Assembly: GCA_028687435.1 (NCBI GenBank)
Contig: JAQUAF010000033.1
Span: forward strand, 1 to 61,014
DNA length: 61,014 nt
Reading direction: 5' to 3'
From: Verrucomicrobiia bacterium
Lineage (GTDB): Bacteria > Verrucomicrobiota > Verrucomicrobiia > JABWAM01
The notes below the pieces were generated by a model. That model saw nothing but the letters and a program-made list of their open reading frames with translations. It was not told the DNA's origin and made no database searches. Shown piece after piece: positions 17,177 through 25,692 of this stretch (positions are counted from its first letter, which is position 1; each line of letters starts with the position of its first letter). The translations under genes and the position numbers were made by a program.

Positions 17177-18401
17177 TCGTCACTTTCGCAGGATTTTGCG
17201 CGTCACTCGAATCTGCCAGGGGCGTCAGCAGGGAAACAGAGGTTCCCTGTCCCGGACGGGATTCCACCTCCATTCCGCCCCCCAGGCAATGAAGCCGTTC
17301 GCGAATGCTGAACAAACCAAATCCAACATTGCCCTTCACGGCCATCTCCAGCCGCGAGGGTTCCATGCCATTGCCTTCATCCCGGACCGTCACCCTGATT
17401 CTTCCGCCATCCCGCCTGATGGACACCGCGGCCCGAAGAACCCCGGCATGCTTGCACACATTGACCAGCAATTCGCGGACCGCCCGGTAAAGAAAAACAG
17501 CCAAAGGGTGGCTCAATTCCGGCAAATCTTCGTCTGTCTCGACCTGAACCTCAAGCCTCATCAGCCGGCTCATGTTGTCGGCAAGATTCTCCAACGCGGC
17601 AGCCAGCCCCAATTCATACAAAATGGGCGGACTGAGTTGGGCCATAAGCGACCGGATGTCCCCGATCGACCGGTGCAATAAATCGTCAACCTCCTGCAAG
17701 GCGCCGCGCACCCCCCTGGCCTTCTCCAACTGAATAGCCTGTTCCAACTTCAAGGTGGCGAAAGCCAGGGTCTGGGTGATCTCGTCATGAAGCCAGATCG
17801 ACAATTCCCGGCGTTCCCGCTCCTCCGCCATGGACAATTCCATGGCCATGGATTGAAGCTGGCGCTGATAATCAGAACTCGCCATCTCCGCCATGCGCCT
17901 CGCCGTGATGTCGCTGTGGAAGCCAATCATGCGGACCGCCACCCCCCGTTCATCCCTTTCCACCACCCGGGCGTGGGCGTGTATCCACCGGTACCCCCCG
18001 CTCTTGGTTCGCAGGCGAAACTCATCTTCATAGGTGTCCGGTCTCGTCCTCAACCATTCATGGGAGACAGCCAGCGCCGCATCGCGGTCATCCGGATGAA
18101 TCAACTCCACCCAGTTTCCATATGTGGCGGAAAATTCGCCCGGCTCATATCCCAGCATGGTGTAATAGCGAGGGCTGAAATCCATCTTGTTTTCTTTTAA
18201 TTCCCATTTCCAAATCCCCTCCGTGGTGGCGTCCAGCGTCAGCTGGAGTTCCCTGCTGCTTTTCTCCAGCGCCTCGGCCAGTTCGCGCTGCCGCCGATCC
18301 AGATCAGTCTGCCCCGCCGCCTCGTCCGCCCGCGTGCGCGCGCAATCGCGCACCCCCTGCTCCAAGGGCGCGTCCACAACCAATGAATTCGGCGTTGTCA
18401 C
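17166..18401 (-). CDS. PAS-containing sensor histidine kinase (HisKA_3/NarX type, cytoplasmic)
   Basis: 411 residues from GTG 18401, chosen because GAGGA lies 8 bases before it; the frame stays open upstream to 18539. A coiled region is followed by a PAS fold (about 55-165: EGIWKWELKENKMDFSPRYY, then ELIHPDD) with the PAC end GFHSDITARR. The dimerisation domain carries the phosphoacceptor His205 in ELSIWLHDEITQ, followed by a HATPase domain with the N box ELLVNVCKHAG and GFGLFSIRERL. No membrane segment is seen, so it senses a cytoplasmic signal. The response regulator follows with overlap. Confidence 0.9.
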   Translation of the reverse strand: MTTPNSLVVDAPLEQGVRDCARTRADEAAGQTDLDRRQRELAEALEKSSRELQLTLDATTEGIWKWELKENKMDFSPRYYTMLGYEPGEFSATYGNWVELIHPDDRDAALAVSHEWLRTRPDTYEDEFRLRTKSGGYRWIHAHARVVERDERGVAVRMIGFHSDITARRMAEMASSDYQRQLQSMAMELSMAEERERRELSIWLHDEITQTLAFATLKLEQAIQLEKARGVRGALQEVDDLLHRSIGDIRSLMAQLSPPILYELGLAAALENLADNMSRLMRLEVQVETDEDLPELSHPLAVFLYRAVRELLVNVCKHAGVLRAAVSIRRDGGRIRVTVRDEGNGMEPSRLEMAVKGNVGFGLFSIRERLHCLGGGMEVESRPGQGTSVSLLTPLADSSDAQNPAKVTNEK

Positions 18402-18569
18402 AGTGGAGTTCCTCACTAATGCTGAATTCGGGGATGCCGGAGATTGAGATTGAAAAAAACGGAGGCGCTTTTTAATGCGCAACCGCCAAACCCCAATATA
18501 TATCACTTTTTCCGACAAAACAAGGAAAACTCTATTCACTATTTTTCACACAAAAACACACCTAAATTA

Positions 18570-18785
18570 AGCCGGGCCCAAGACCCGGCAACTGCTCGAT
18601 CCGCCTTCGCCCAAGCGCTTCGGCGAGACAAGCGCTCGACGCAGAAACAACTGGATTCCCGCTTTCGCGGGAATGACGATGGTGAAATGGGCATACTCCC
18701 CTTCCGTCATTCCCGCGGATGCGGGAATCCAGAGACTGTCGCAATTTCGTTTTATCCGCAAACATTGAAATTCCTCAACATCAAA
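18570..18785. repeat. dRS3-like composite repeat (family E, copy 2, uninterrupted)
   Basis: Complete unit: CCCGGCAACTGCTCGATCCG, then intact ATTCCCGCTTTCGCGGGAAT, GGTGAAATGGGCATACTCC, ATTCCCGCGGATGCGGGAAT, and the tail to AACATCAAAT. It gives the intact target structure for comparison with the interrupted copies at 13.5 and 42 kb. The bases between the kinase start (18401) and this repeat are A+T-rich with no gene. Confidence 0.88.
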
Positions 18786-19887
18786 TCAAGCCGGCATGGA
18801 GACGCACATCTCTTGTTCCCCTCAACGCCAGCCAGGCCGTGTCCACAAGCGCCATCGCAAACGATTGGGTGAAATAATCAAAGAGCACGCCCCCGTGTTC
18901 CAATCCGGCCAGAAATCCCATCCGTTGCCGCAGCCATGGCGTAATGTGGCGTCCCACGAACGCATAACGTCCCGAAAACACCACCCCGTCAAGACCGCCC
19001 ATCACCGCCGCGGCCGATCCGGCCATCTGCAACAACCGGTAGCAAAAGACATCCCGCGCCAGCCATGCATCCTTGTTTCCCTCCATGAACACCTCGTCAA
19101 GATTCACCTCCCGCCCCGTCAAGCCGGACAAACCGCTCTCCCGGGTCAACACCGCGTCAATCTGCTCGGGTCCCCACCCCAGTTTCTGCGCCAGGGTCAG
19201 CACAATGCTGGGATCCATCTCCCCGCAACTGGTCTGGCCGGGCAACCCCTCCAGCGGCGTCACCCCGCTGGTCGCCATCACCGGACGCAACCCCATGACC
19301 GCCGCAGCCTCGGGACGCGCCTCCAGGCACACCGAAAGAATCCGGCTTCGAACCGGATCCAATCCTCGCCGGCGGACAAACCATCGGCAGGCCGATTCAT
19401 GGAAAACCCCTTGGAAACCATAACGGCGCACCTTCAATCGTTGCGTCAACTCCGGATCAAGGGCATAGGACCTCTCTCGAAAGGGCAAACCGATGAAAAA
19501 TGACGTCTCAAACACCAGCGCCACGGGAATTCCGCCCAGCCATTCCCTTCTTCGCCTCAACAAGGACAGAAGGATCGGCATGTGCAGCGGCGCCTCGGAA
19601 GCCATCGCCTCCAAACGTCGCTCCACCTGATCATCCACCACCACCGGTTTGGAAAACTCATCTCCTCCATAAATGCCGCGCACCACCGCCGCCCGCAGGA
19701 TTTTTTCAACAGGCGCGCCGCGCCACTCCGTTTCGCATTGCAAACGCAACCGGGTCATCGGATCGTTTCCGTCCTCCGCATCCCACTCCCCATCCATCGC
19801 CCCCTCGACAACGCCCTCCGTCCGTCCGTCGTCAACGAACGCGTAATCAAGCCCCGTCCTCCGGGGTTTTAAAACCAGTGTTTTCAT
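18781..19887 (-). CDS. Degenerate acetate kinase paralogue (probable pseudokinase)
   Basis: 368 residues from ATG 19887, preceded by GGAGAGG at good spacing. It aligns with the acetate kinase encoded just upstream, for example VFETSFFIGLPFRERSYAL against VFDTAFHATIPAHARTYAL, and RRYGFQGVFHESA against RKYGFHGTSHQFV. Every catalytic position I can align is changed: the N-terminal NxGSSS loop is missing, Asp148 is Glu, His180 is Gln, VHGG is IYGG, the HLGSGASL-type loop is lost, and Arg241 is Ser (TSCGEMDP). Residue names follow the Methanosarcina enzyme. It is intact, so it is probably retained for a structural or regulatory role. Confidence 0.8.
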   Translation of the reverse strand: MKTLVLKPRRTGLDYAFVDDGRTEGVVEGAMDGEWDAEDGNDPMTRLRLQCETEWRGAPVEKILRAAVVRGIYGGDEFSKPVVVDDQVERRLEAMASEAPLHMPILLSLLRRRREWLGGIPVALVFETSFFIGLPFRERSYALDPELTQRLKVRRYGFQGVFHESACRWFVRRRGLDPVRSRILSVCLEARPEAAAVMGLRPVMATSGVTPLEGLPGQTSCGEMDPSIVLTLAQKLGWGPEQIDAVLTRESGLSGLTGREVNLDEVFMEGNKDAWLARDVFCYRLLQMAGSAAAVMGGLDGVVFSGRYAFVGRHITPWLRQRMGFLAGLEHGGVLFDYFTQSFAMALVDTAWLALRGTRDVRLHAGLI

Positions 19888-19919
19888 TTTGCGCCTCTCC
19901 ATTAAAAAAACTTCAGCCT

Positions 19920-21140
19920 TCAGTCTTCAGCCTTAACAACCTGCGTCTGCAAAGCGCCATACGTCCGCCGCGCAATGGCCAGTTCCTCGTTGGTTTGCAC
20001 CACCAGAATGCGGATGCGGCTGTCGTCAGCGGCCACATCCGCCGGCAGGGACGCAACCTTCGCGTTGAGACCGGCGTCCATCTTCAGCCCGAAAGCCTCC
20101 ATTCCCGAACAAAGCCCCCAACGCACCGCCGGCACGGTCTCGCCGATGGTGTCGGTGAAAATCACCGCCCGCGCATTGCCCACCACCGCCAGGTACGCGC
20201 CCAAATACTTGCGCAGCCGCCACAAATACACCTGCGCCGTGTGATCGAGCCGGACGGTCCAGGTCTCCGTCTGCGATGTGCTGGCCAGCACATCGCGAAT
20301 GTCCGCCGTGCTTCCCGACATCCCCAGCACCCCGCTGCGATTGTTAAGCAACTTCTCCACTTGGGCGCAGTCTCCGCCGGCGCGGGTCAGCAGATTCATG
20401 GCCAGCGCTGGATCCAAATCCCCGCAACGGGTGCTCATCACCAGCCCCTGCAACGGCGAATATCCCATGGTGTTGTCCACGGATTGCCCGTTGCGAATGG
20501 CGCACAGGCTGGCGCCGCCGCTTCCAAGATGACAGCTCACCGCATTGAATAACTCCAGCGGCGTCCCGAGAAAAGCCGCCGCCTCCTCCATCACAAACTG
20601 GTGGCTCGTTCCATGAAACCCGTATTTGCGGATGCCCAGCTCCTGCCGCAACCGCAAAGGCAGGGCATACGTGCGCGCATGCGCCGGAATCGTGGCGTGA
20701 AACGCCGTGTCGAACACCGCCACCTGCGGCAGGTCGGGAAACCTCTCGTGACAGGCCTGCATCAGCGCCATGGCCGGCGGATTGTGCAGGGGCGCCATGT
20801 CGCGCACCTGCTCCAGCCGCGACAACACATTCGCGTCCACCACCGTGGGCTCGCTGAACAGCGTCCCCCCGTGCACCAGCCGGTGCCCCACCGCGCCGGG
20901 CGTCAAGTCCGCGTCCCGATGCAACAGCTTCATCACCTCGACAAAGGCCTCCCCGTGACTGCGCATGGGGGTCTCGAAAGACTCCTTTTTTCCCCGCGCG
21001 TGATGGAAAATGACCGACGGTTTTGCCGTCGGCGGACCAACCCTCTGGGCCTCGCCTCCCGCCCTCTCCACGCCCTTGGGCATGTCAAGCAGGCGGTATT
21101 TCAGCGAGGAACTTCCGCAGTTGAAAACCAGAATGTTCAT
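19920..21140 (-). CDS. ackA: Acetate kinase
   Basis: 406 residues. Catalytic features are intact: NCGSSSLKY at the start, VGHRLVHGG, VFDTAFHATIP, RKYGFHGTSH, SCHLGSGGASL and MSTRCGDLDP. It interconverts acetyl phosphate and acetate with ADP/ATP. The start is ATG 21140; an open frame extends upstream but overlaps the M20 gene. The last residues (VVKAED) and the stop lie inside an intergenic repeat word. It is the second gene of the operon driven by the candidate sigma-54 promoter at 22408-22423, after the M20 hydrolase (14-base gap). A specialised rather than housekeeping role is likely from this context. Confidence 0.92.
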   Translation of the reverse strand: MNILVFNCGSSSLKYRLLDMPKGVERAGGEAQRVGPPTAKPSVIFHHARGKKESFETPMRSHGEAFVEVMKLLHRDADLTPGAVGHRLVHGGTLFSEPTVVDANVLSRLEQVRDMAPLHNPPAMALMQACHERFPDLPQVAVFDTAFHATIPAHARTYALPLRLRQELGIRKYGFHGTSHQFVMEEAAAFLGTPLELFNAVSCHLGSGGASLCAIRNGQSVDNTMGYSPLQGLVMSTRCGDLDPALAMNLLTRAGGDCAQVEKLLNNRSGVLGMSGSTADIRDVLASTSQTETWTVRLDHTAQVYLWRLRKYLGAYLAVVGNARAVIFTDTIGETVPAVRWGLCSGMEAFGLKMDAGLNAKVASLPADVAADDSRIRILVVQTNEELAIARRTYGALQTQVVKAED

Positions 21141-21154
21141 GGCGCGCCCCGGGT

Positions 21155-22381
21155 TTAGATTTCGTCCGTGGTCCAGCCGCACACCGGAACCCCGATCAGC
21201 CCGTGAACAATCGCCGCCGTCCCATAAACCGCCTCGCTCATCCGGGCCACTTCCACCCATTCGCCGGGCCGGTGCGCCTGCTCCTCCAGTCCGGGGCCAT
21301 AACCGATGGTGGGGATCCCGAATTCCTTCACCAGCACACTGCCCGCCGTTCCCATCCCCAGACGTCCGAGACGCCACTTCCCGGGTTTCGCCTCGCATCC
21401 CGCAGCCGCCAGCGACTGCCGCGCCCGGGCCAGCAAAGGATGAAATGGATCGGTTTCCCATGCGTTGGTCAGATGCTTCACCACGGTGGTCCGTCCATTG
21501 CACATCCTCTGCTTCTCCTCCCTCACCATCACCTCCACCGCCACCATGCCGCTGCTCTGCGCCACCAAGCCGGCCTCATGCTGAACCTCTTTGAGAACCC
21601 CTCCCTCATCCTCGTCCGGCAACAACCGCCGGGTCATGGGAATCGTGGCACGATGACAACCCTCCGCCTTTTCAAAACTCGGCTGCCGGATCGACATCGT
21701 TTCCAGACGGTTTTCGCCGCTGGAAATTCCACCCCGTTTTCCAAAATCATTGAAAATCGCCATGGCGGCATCGTCCACATGAAACGGATTCGCTCCCTCG
21801 ATCAGGATGTCCATCTCCATCCATCCGTCATGTCCATAATACAACCCCAAACCCGTCGGCTCGCCCAGAATGGCAAAGTTCGGTTTCAACCCCATCTCGG
21901 GCAGCGTTTTTTCAATCAAGGTTCTCACTCCCACACTGCAACCGTTTTCCTCCGCCACGGTCGCCGCCACCACCAGATGCCCCCGCAAAGGCAGCAAACT
22001 GCGTTTCAACAACGCGCCCGCGTAAATCTGCGCCGCCAGCCCCCCCTTGCAATCCGCCGCGCCCAGTCCATACAACCTGCCCTTTTCAATGCTGCCGGCT
22101 TCCGGCGCATCGGCTGTCTTTCCCTTCGCCGGGGAAACCGTGTCCAGATGCGAATTGAGCAGAATCACCGGCTCGCTCTCCCTCCCGAGAATCAACCCCG
22201 CCACGTTGCCCGCGTCGTCGCGAAACACCTTGTCGAACCCAACCGCATTCATCCGCTTCTCGACAAGTCCCGCCGCCGCGTCCTCGTCCAGACTCACGCT
22301 GTTTTGTCTCACCAAATCCTGGGCAAAAGAGACCAGCTCCGTTCCCAAGCCTGCGCTTTTGTTTTTAAGTAGAGTGTACAT
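21155..22381 (-). CDS. M20 family metallohydrolase (deacetylase/dipeptidase type)
   Basis: About 408 residues. Metal-site motifs of the ArgE/DapE/YgeY group are present: NSHLDTVSP, GLGAADCKGGLAAQ, AEENGCSVG and LGEPTGL; GYGPGLEEQAHRPGEWV carries the last histidine. The family removes acyl groups or cleaves small amides with two zinc or cobalt ions. GGAGG lies 7 bases before ATG 22381. It heads an operon with acetate kinase and its degenerate paralogue. Acetate released by a deacetylase would be a natural substrate for the kinase, but this link is inference. Confidence 0.85.
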   Translation of the reverse strand: MYTLLKNKSAGLGTELVSFAQDLVRQNSVSLDEDAAAGLVEKRMNAVGFDKVFRDDAGNVAGLILGRESEPVILLNSHLDTVSPAKGKTADAPEAGSIEKGRLYGLGAADCKGGLAAQIYAGALLKRSLLPLRGHLVVAATVAEENGCSVGVRTLIEKTLPEMGLKPNFAILGEPTGLGLYYGHDGWMEMDILIEGANPFHVDDAAMAIFNDFGKRGGISSGENRLETMSIRQPSFEKAEGCHRATIPMTRRLLPDEDEGGVLKEVQHEAGLVAQSSGMVAVEVMVREEKQRMCNGRTTVVKHLTNAWETDPFHPLLARARQSLAAAGCEAKPGKWRLGRLGMGTAGSVLVKEFGIPTIGYGPGLEEQAHRPGEWVEVARMSEAVYGTAAIVHGLIGVPVCGWTTDEI

Positions 22382-22407
22382 AATCAAACCTCCGCAACCG
22401 CCTTATG

Positions 22408-22423
22408 AGCACCAGCCATGCCA
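22408..22423 (-). promoter_or_regulatory. Candidate sigma-54 (RpoN) promoter for the M20-ackA operon
   Basis: The minus strand reads TGGCATGGCTGGTGCT: the -24 GG and -12 GC are exactly 10 bases apart, matching TGGCAC-N5-TTGC with one change in each box. The predicted start site is near 22397, about 16 bases before ATG 22381 and just upstream of the GGAGG ribosome binding site. The divergent neighbour is a sigma-54 activator. Confidence 0.7.
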
Positions 22424-22503
22424 ACACCCCTCCGGCGTCTCTGCCCGGGCAAACCTCTCCACAACCCTTTATCAATATTTCATCTTGCAACACAACCATT
22501 TCA

Positions 22504-22533
22504 ATGTGATATTTCATTATGAAATATTCACAT
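22504..22533. promoter_or_regulatory. Palindromic upstream activator site candidate
   Basis: ATGTGATATTTCAT and ATGAAATATTCACAT form a near-perfect inverted repeat with one bulged base, centred at 22518, about 120 bases upstream of the predicted start site. A further half site (AATATTTCAT) lies at 22474-22483. Distance and symmetry suit an enhancer for the XylR-type activator encoded next door; it also lies upstream of that gene and could mediate autoregulation. Confidence 0.6.
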
Positions 22534-22588
22534 GAAATGGAAGTGCGGGCGCCCAGCCCCATACCGCCAACATTTCGTCCGAAGACAA

Positions 22589-22654
22589 GCGGTGCAGGAG
22601 CCCCGCCCTCCATTGTCCGCATGGTAAAAAAGGAGGGCGGGGCTCCCGCACCGC
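22589..22654. repeat. GC-rich palindrome (family D, copy 4)
   Basis: 23-base arms (GCGGTGCAGGAGCCCCGCC and complement) match at 22 positions. It lies between the sigma-54 promoter region and the activator start; a family C repeat (AACAGTCTAACAGCTTCAG, 22659-22688) follows immediately. Confidence 0.85.
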
Positions 22655-22698
22655 CATTCCTAACAGTCTAACAGCTTCAGCCTAAACCACCTCCCCCC

Positions 22699-24327
22699 AT
22701 GAAAGCCACCGACCTTCGCCTGAAGGAAATCATCGAATTCTCGGCCGGACGCCTCAACCTCAAGGGACGGCGGCTGGTTCTTCACGACATCCATGCCTTC
22801 GCCCAGTTTCGCAAGGATCTTCTGGACATGGCGGGACTGGATCATGCCCGGCGCATGCTCACTCGTTTCGGTTTTTTCTGGGGACAGGCCGACGCCGCCG
22901 CCATGAAACGGATTTTCGAGTGGGACAACCTCGCCGAATGGATCAAGGCCGGCGCCCAGTTGCACACCCTGCAGGGAGTCAACCGCACGGTGATCAAATC
23001 CCTCCGGATTGACGAACCCTCCGGACAGTTCGAGATGGAATTGATCTGGCACGATTCCGCCGAGGCCGAGGAACACCTGGCCACCGTGGGGCCCGCCAGG
23101 GAACCCATCTGCTGGATGATGTCCGGCTACGCCAGCGGCTATTGCTCCTTTTGTCTCAACCGGGAAATCTATTTTATCGAAACCCAATGCACGGCTTGCG
23201 GCAAACGGGCGTGCGCAGCCACCGGACGCGACCGCGCCTCTTGGGGCGTCGCTTTAAAACCCCATCTTTCCTTTTACCAGTTCGGCGACATCAACAGCAA
23301 AGTGCGGCAACTCTCCCAGCAATTGCGCCAAAAAACCCGCGAATTGGAGGAACACCGAAAACTGCTCGGCCTTGGCGGTGGAGAATCACGCCCCCTGTTT
23401 CTCGAAGTGCGAAGCGAGGCGTTCCGCCGGGTGATGGACCTGGCCGCGCGGGTCGCCCCCTTCGATTCCTCCGTGCTGATCAGCGGAGAGACCGGCACCG
23501 GCAAGGAGGTGCTGGCGCGCTACATCCACCGTCAATCGCACCGGGCCGCCAAATCATTCGTGGGAGTCAACTGCACCGCCCTGCCCGAAACCCTGCTGGA
23601 AAGCGAACTGTTCGGCCACCGCGCCGGCGCCTTCACCGGCGCCGCGCGCGACCGGGTGGGCCTTTTCGAACAGGCCAATCACGGCACCATTTTTCTCGAC
23701 GAAATCGGCGACATCTCCCCCGGCATGCAAATGAAAATCCTGCGCGTCCTGCAGGAACGGGAAATCACGCGCGTGGGCGAAAACAAACCGCGCCCAATCG
23801 ACGTCCGGGTGCTGGCCGCCACCAACCGCAACCTGACCCAGGCCATCCACGAAGGACGTTTCCGGGAGGATCTCTACTATCGGCTGCGTGTCATCGAAAT
23901 TGAAATTCCCCCCCTGCGCGACCGGCGCGACGACATCCTTCCTCTGGCCCGCTATTTCATCCGCCAACTGGCGGAAAAACTGAAGCTTCCCAACCTGCGG
24001 ATGGACGCCACCTGCATCGACCCTTTGCAATCCCATGAATGGCCGGGCAACGTCCGCGAATTGGAGAACACCCTGGAGCGGGCAGCCATCCTCTGCCGCA
24101 ACCAGGTTATTCTGCCTGAAACTCTCCCCTCCCACATCATTCATTCCTCCCCACCTTACCCCGCCTCCCCTTCCGCCACCCGCCAAACCCTTGCCGAAAT
24201 GCAAGCCTCCCGCATCGAGGAAGCCCTCAAAACCACCGGCGGCAACCGCGCCCAAGCCGCCAGACTGCTGGGCATCAGCCCCGTCACCCTGTGGCGAAAG
24301 CTGAAAAACAAATCAGCGGACTCATGA
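22699..24327 (+). CDS. XylR/DmpR-type sigma-54-dependent activator with aromatic-sensing domain
   Basis: 542 residues. The N-terminal XylR_N plus V4R sensor (about 1-200) is followed by a B linker, a sigma-54 AAA+ domain (about 230-460; [24 protein letters not shown]) and a Fis-type HTH ([20 protein letters not shown]). The zinc ligands of MopR/DmpR are kept with identical spacing: Cys138, Glu161, Cys164, Cys172. The two phenol-contacting residues, His106 and Trp134 in MopR, align as His89 and Trp117. It therefore probably binds a phenolic effector and hydrolyses ATP to open sigma-54 promoters. The divergent M20-ackA operon has a sigma-54 promoter and a palindrome between the genes. No clear Shine-Dalgarno sequence precedes the ATG. 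Confidence 0.92.
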   Translation: MKATDLRLKEIIEFSAGRLNLKGRRLVLHDIHAFAQFRKDLLDMAGLDHARRMLTRFGFFWGQADAAAMKRIFEWDNLAEWIKAGAQLHTLQGVNRTVIKSLRIDEPSGQFEMELIWHDSAEAEEHLATVGPAREPICWMMSGYASGYCSFCLNREIYFIETQCTACGKRACAATGRDRASWGVALKPHLSFYQFGDINSKVRQLSQQLRQKTRELEEHRKLLGLGGGESRPLFLEVRSEAFRRVMDLAARVAPFDSSVLISGETGTGKEVLARYIHRQSHRAAKSFVGVNCTALPETLLESELFGHRAGAFTGAARDRVGLFEQANHGTIFLDEIGDISPGMQMKILRVLQEREITRVGENKPRPIDVRVLAATNRNLTQAIHEGRFREDLYYRLRVIEIEIPPLRDRRDDILPLARYFIRQLAEKLKLPNLRMDATCIDPLQSHEWPGNVRELENTLERAAILCRNQVILPETLPSHIIHSSPPYPASPSATRQTLAEMQASRIEEALKTTGGNRAQAARLLGISPVTLWRKLKNKSADS

Positions 24328-24387
24328 ACGGTTCATCCGACATTTGAGGAACAACAGAAAAACATATTGGATGGGAACACTCTCTCG

Positions 24388-24840
24388 TCATTGGACGCTG
24401 TAGTTTCGATCTATCATTTTCTTATGGACAGCATCCACACGGGGGCTCGCCAGGATGCCAGCCTGAATCCGCAGGACAATCTCGGACGGGAGATCGGGAT
24501 GATGTCCAAGTTCCTTCATTGCAAATTTTGTCACAAGTTCCGCCATCGATATCTCGAAAACCTGATTGCAGTCAATGAGGGTTTGCTTGCTAAACGGGGC
24601 GTACTCAGCAGGATCCACAGGAACAAGCGTGTTCTCCGGCATGGCGCGCCGCCGAGCCCGGATTTTCTCGACTTGAGAAGAAGCCACAGCCAGTAAAAGC
24701 AGGGCATCCGATTGAGGGGTTTTGTTGGCAACAATGAAGTAATGCGGTTCGGGCGAATAGAGTCCACGGTGGACGAAATAATAAACCGTGCCCGGGCGCA
24801 ACGTCAGGCGCAGATCGAATGGCAGCGCGGCTTCACCCAC
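24388..24840 (-). CDS. Putative toxin of a Panacea-type toxin-antitoxin pair
   Basis: 150 residues from GTG 24840, preceded by a GAGGGGG ribosome binding site. Not assigned to a named family. The first two thirds are beta-rich (GTVYYFVHRGLYSPEPHYFI, DALLLLAVASSQVEKIRAR) and then TLVPVDPAEYAPFSKQTLID, a layout that recalls PemK-like toxins. It starts 10 bases after the stop of a Panacea-domain gene, the usual position for the partner. Toxin activity is inferred from pairing only. Confidence 0.6.
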   Translation of the reverse strand: MGEAALPFDLRLTLRPGTVYYFVHRGLYSPEPHYFIVANKTPQSDALLLLAVASSQVEKIRARRRAMPENTLVPVDPAEYAPFSKQTLIDCNQVFEISMAELVTKFAMKELGHHPDLPSEIVLRIQAGILASPRVDAVHKKMIDRNYSVQ

Positions 24841-24850
24841 AACCGCCCCC

Positions 24851-25450
24851 TCAATTCCACAGCGCGTGAATGGCGCTCAATTCCCGAATCTCATCGCGCC
24901 GGATTTTGCGGTTCTCCTCATCAAGAAAATGACATGGATCAAAACCTGCGGGCGGATCGTCCAAAAAATCGTCATAACTCATTTTGACCCTTGAGTTGAC
25001 GCCGCCTTGGAGGGCGGATTCGTGCTTCTTCCACTCAGGATAGGCATGGGTGAGATCCGCCAAGGCAAACTCATCCTTTGCACCAAAGCGCTCCCAAGCA
25101 AATGCGAGGGCTTCCAAATCAGTCTCCGAAAAGACATCTCGATCCAACTCAGCCAGGGAAGCAAAGTCATAACGACTGGGATTGATGTACTGTCCCGCAT
25201 ACGCCTTTTCGACATCAGGACGAAAATCACTGCCTTCGGCGAGATCCTTGCCTCCGGAGGCGACAGGGCCAAAGTTCATGGCAAAGTACTCGTCATTGGT
25301 AATCGGACGTCCGAATTTTCGGAGATGGTAGCGATCGGCAAAATAGAGCAACTTGAGCGCCTTCATCTTGTTGATGCGGCCGCCGATCTCCCTTCGGGCA
25401 AAAAAATTCAATGCCTGAGTGGTCTTTCGATAGGAAAAGCTGAAGGGCAT
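24851..25450 (-). CDS. Panacea (SocA/DUF4065) domain antitoxin
   Basis: 199 residues. The Panacea signature is clear at the N-terminus: ALNFFARREIGGRINKMKAL, KLLYFADRYHLRKFGRPITN and then MNFGPVASG. Panacea proteins are antitoxins for many unrelated toxins and can act as chaperone-like neutralisers. The gene precedes the putative toxin on the same strand with a 10-base gap. The acidic C-terminus is not part of the core domain. Confidence 0.8.
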   Translation of the reverse strand: MPFSFSYRKTTQALNFFARREIGGRINKMKALKLLYFADRYHLRKFGRPITNDEYFAMNFGPVASGGKDLAEGSDFRPDVEKAYAGQYINPSRYDFASLAELDRDVFSETDLEALAFAWERFGAKDEFALADLTHAYPEWKKHESALQGGVNSRVKMSYDDFLDDPPAGFDPCHFLDEENRKIRRDEIRELSAIHALWN

Positions 25451-25657
25451 GTGAATAATTTAGGATTATGGATGAATCTAATTTTCCAAACTACAAACCG
25501 AAAACCCAAATGGATCTCCAAGGATGGCCAAGGCAGACCTCATCGCATCATTAATCTGTCAGAGTGTTCGAAGGAGGTCAAGTTTCGATCCAGAGGCAAC
25601 GCGAACGCAATGTCCAAGCCTTCAACCAAACAACTTTTCCAAAAATTTACAAAAGAT

Positions 25658-25686
25658 TTGACTTTTTAACTAACCCGTGTTACGTT
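25658..25686 (+). promoter_or_regulatory. Promoter of the LacI gene, probably giving a leaderless mRNA
   Basis: TTGACT (25658-25663) and TACGTT (25681-25686) with a 17-base spacer. The predicted transcription start at about 25692-25693 coincides with the GTG start codon at 25693. Confidence 0.55.
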
Positions 25687-25692
25687 GCCCGC

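Noticed and set aside
18562..18765. Minus-strand frame with RESGNP and IRGND words
   Set aside because: These peptides are the usual translation of the dRS3-like repeat and not a protein.
21141..21503. N-terminal extension of the acetate kinase frame
   Set aside because: Overlaps the M20 gene and lacks any family similarity; MNILVFNCGSSS is the normal start.
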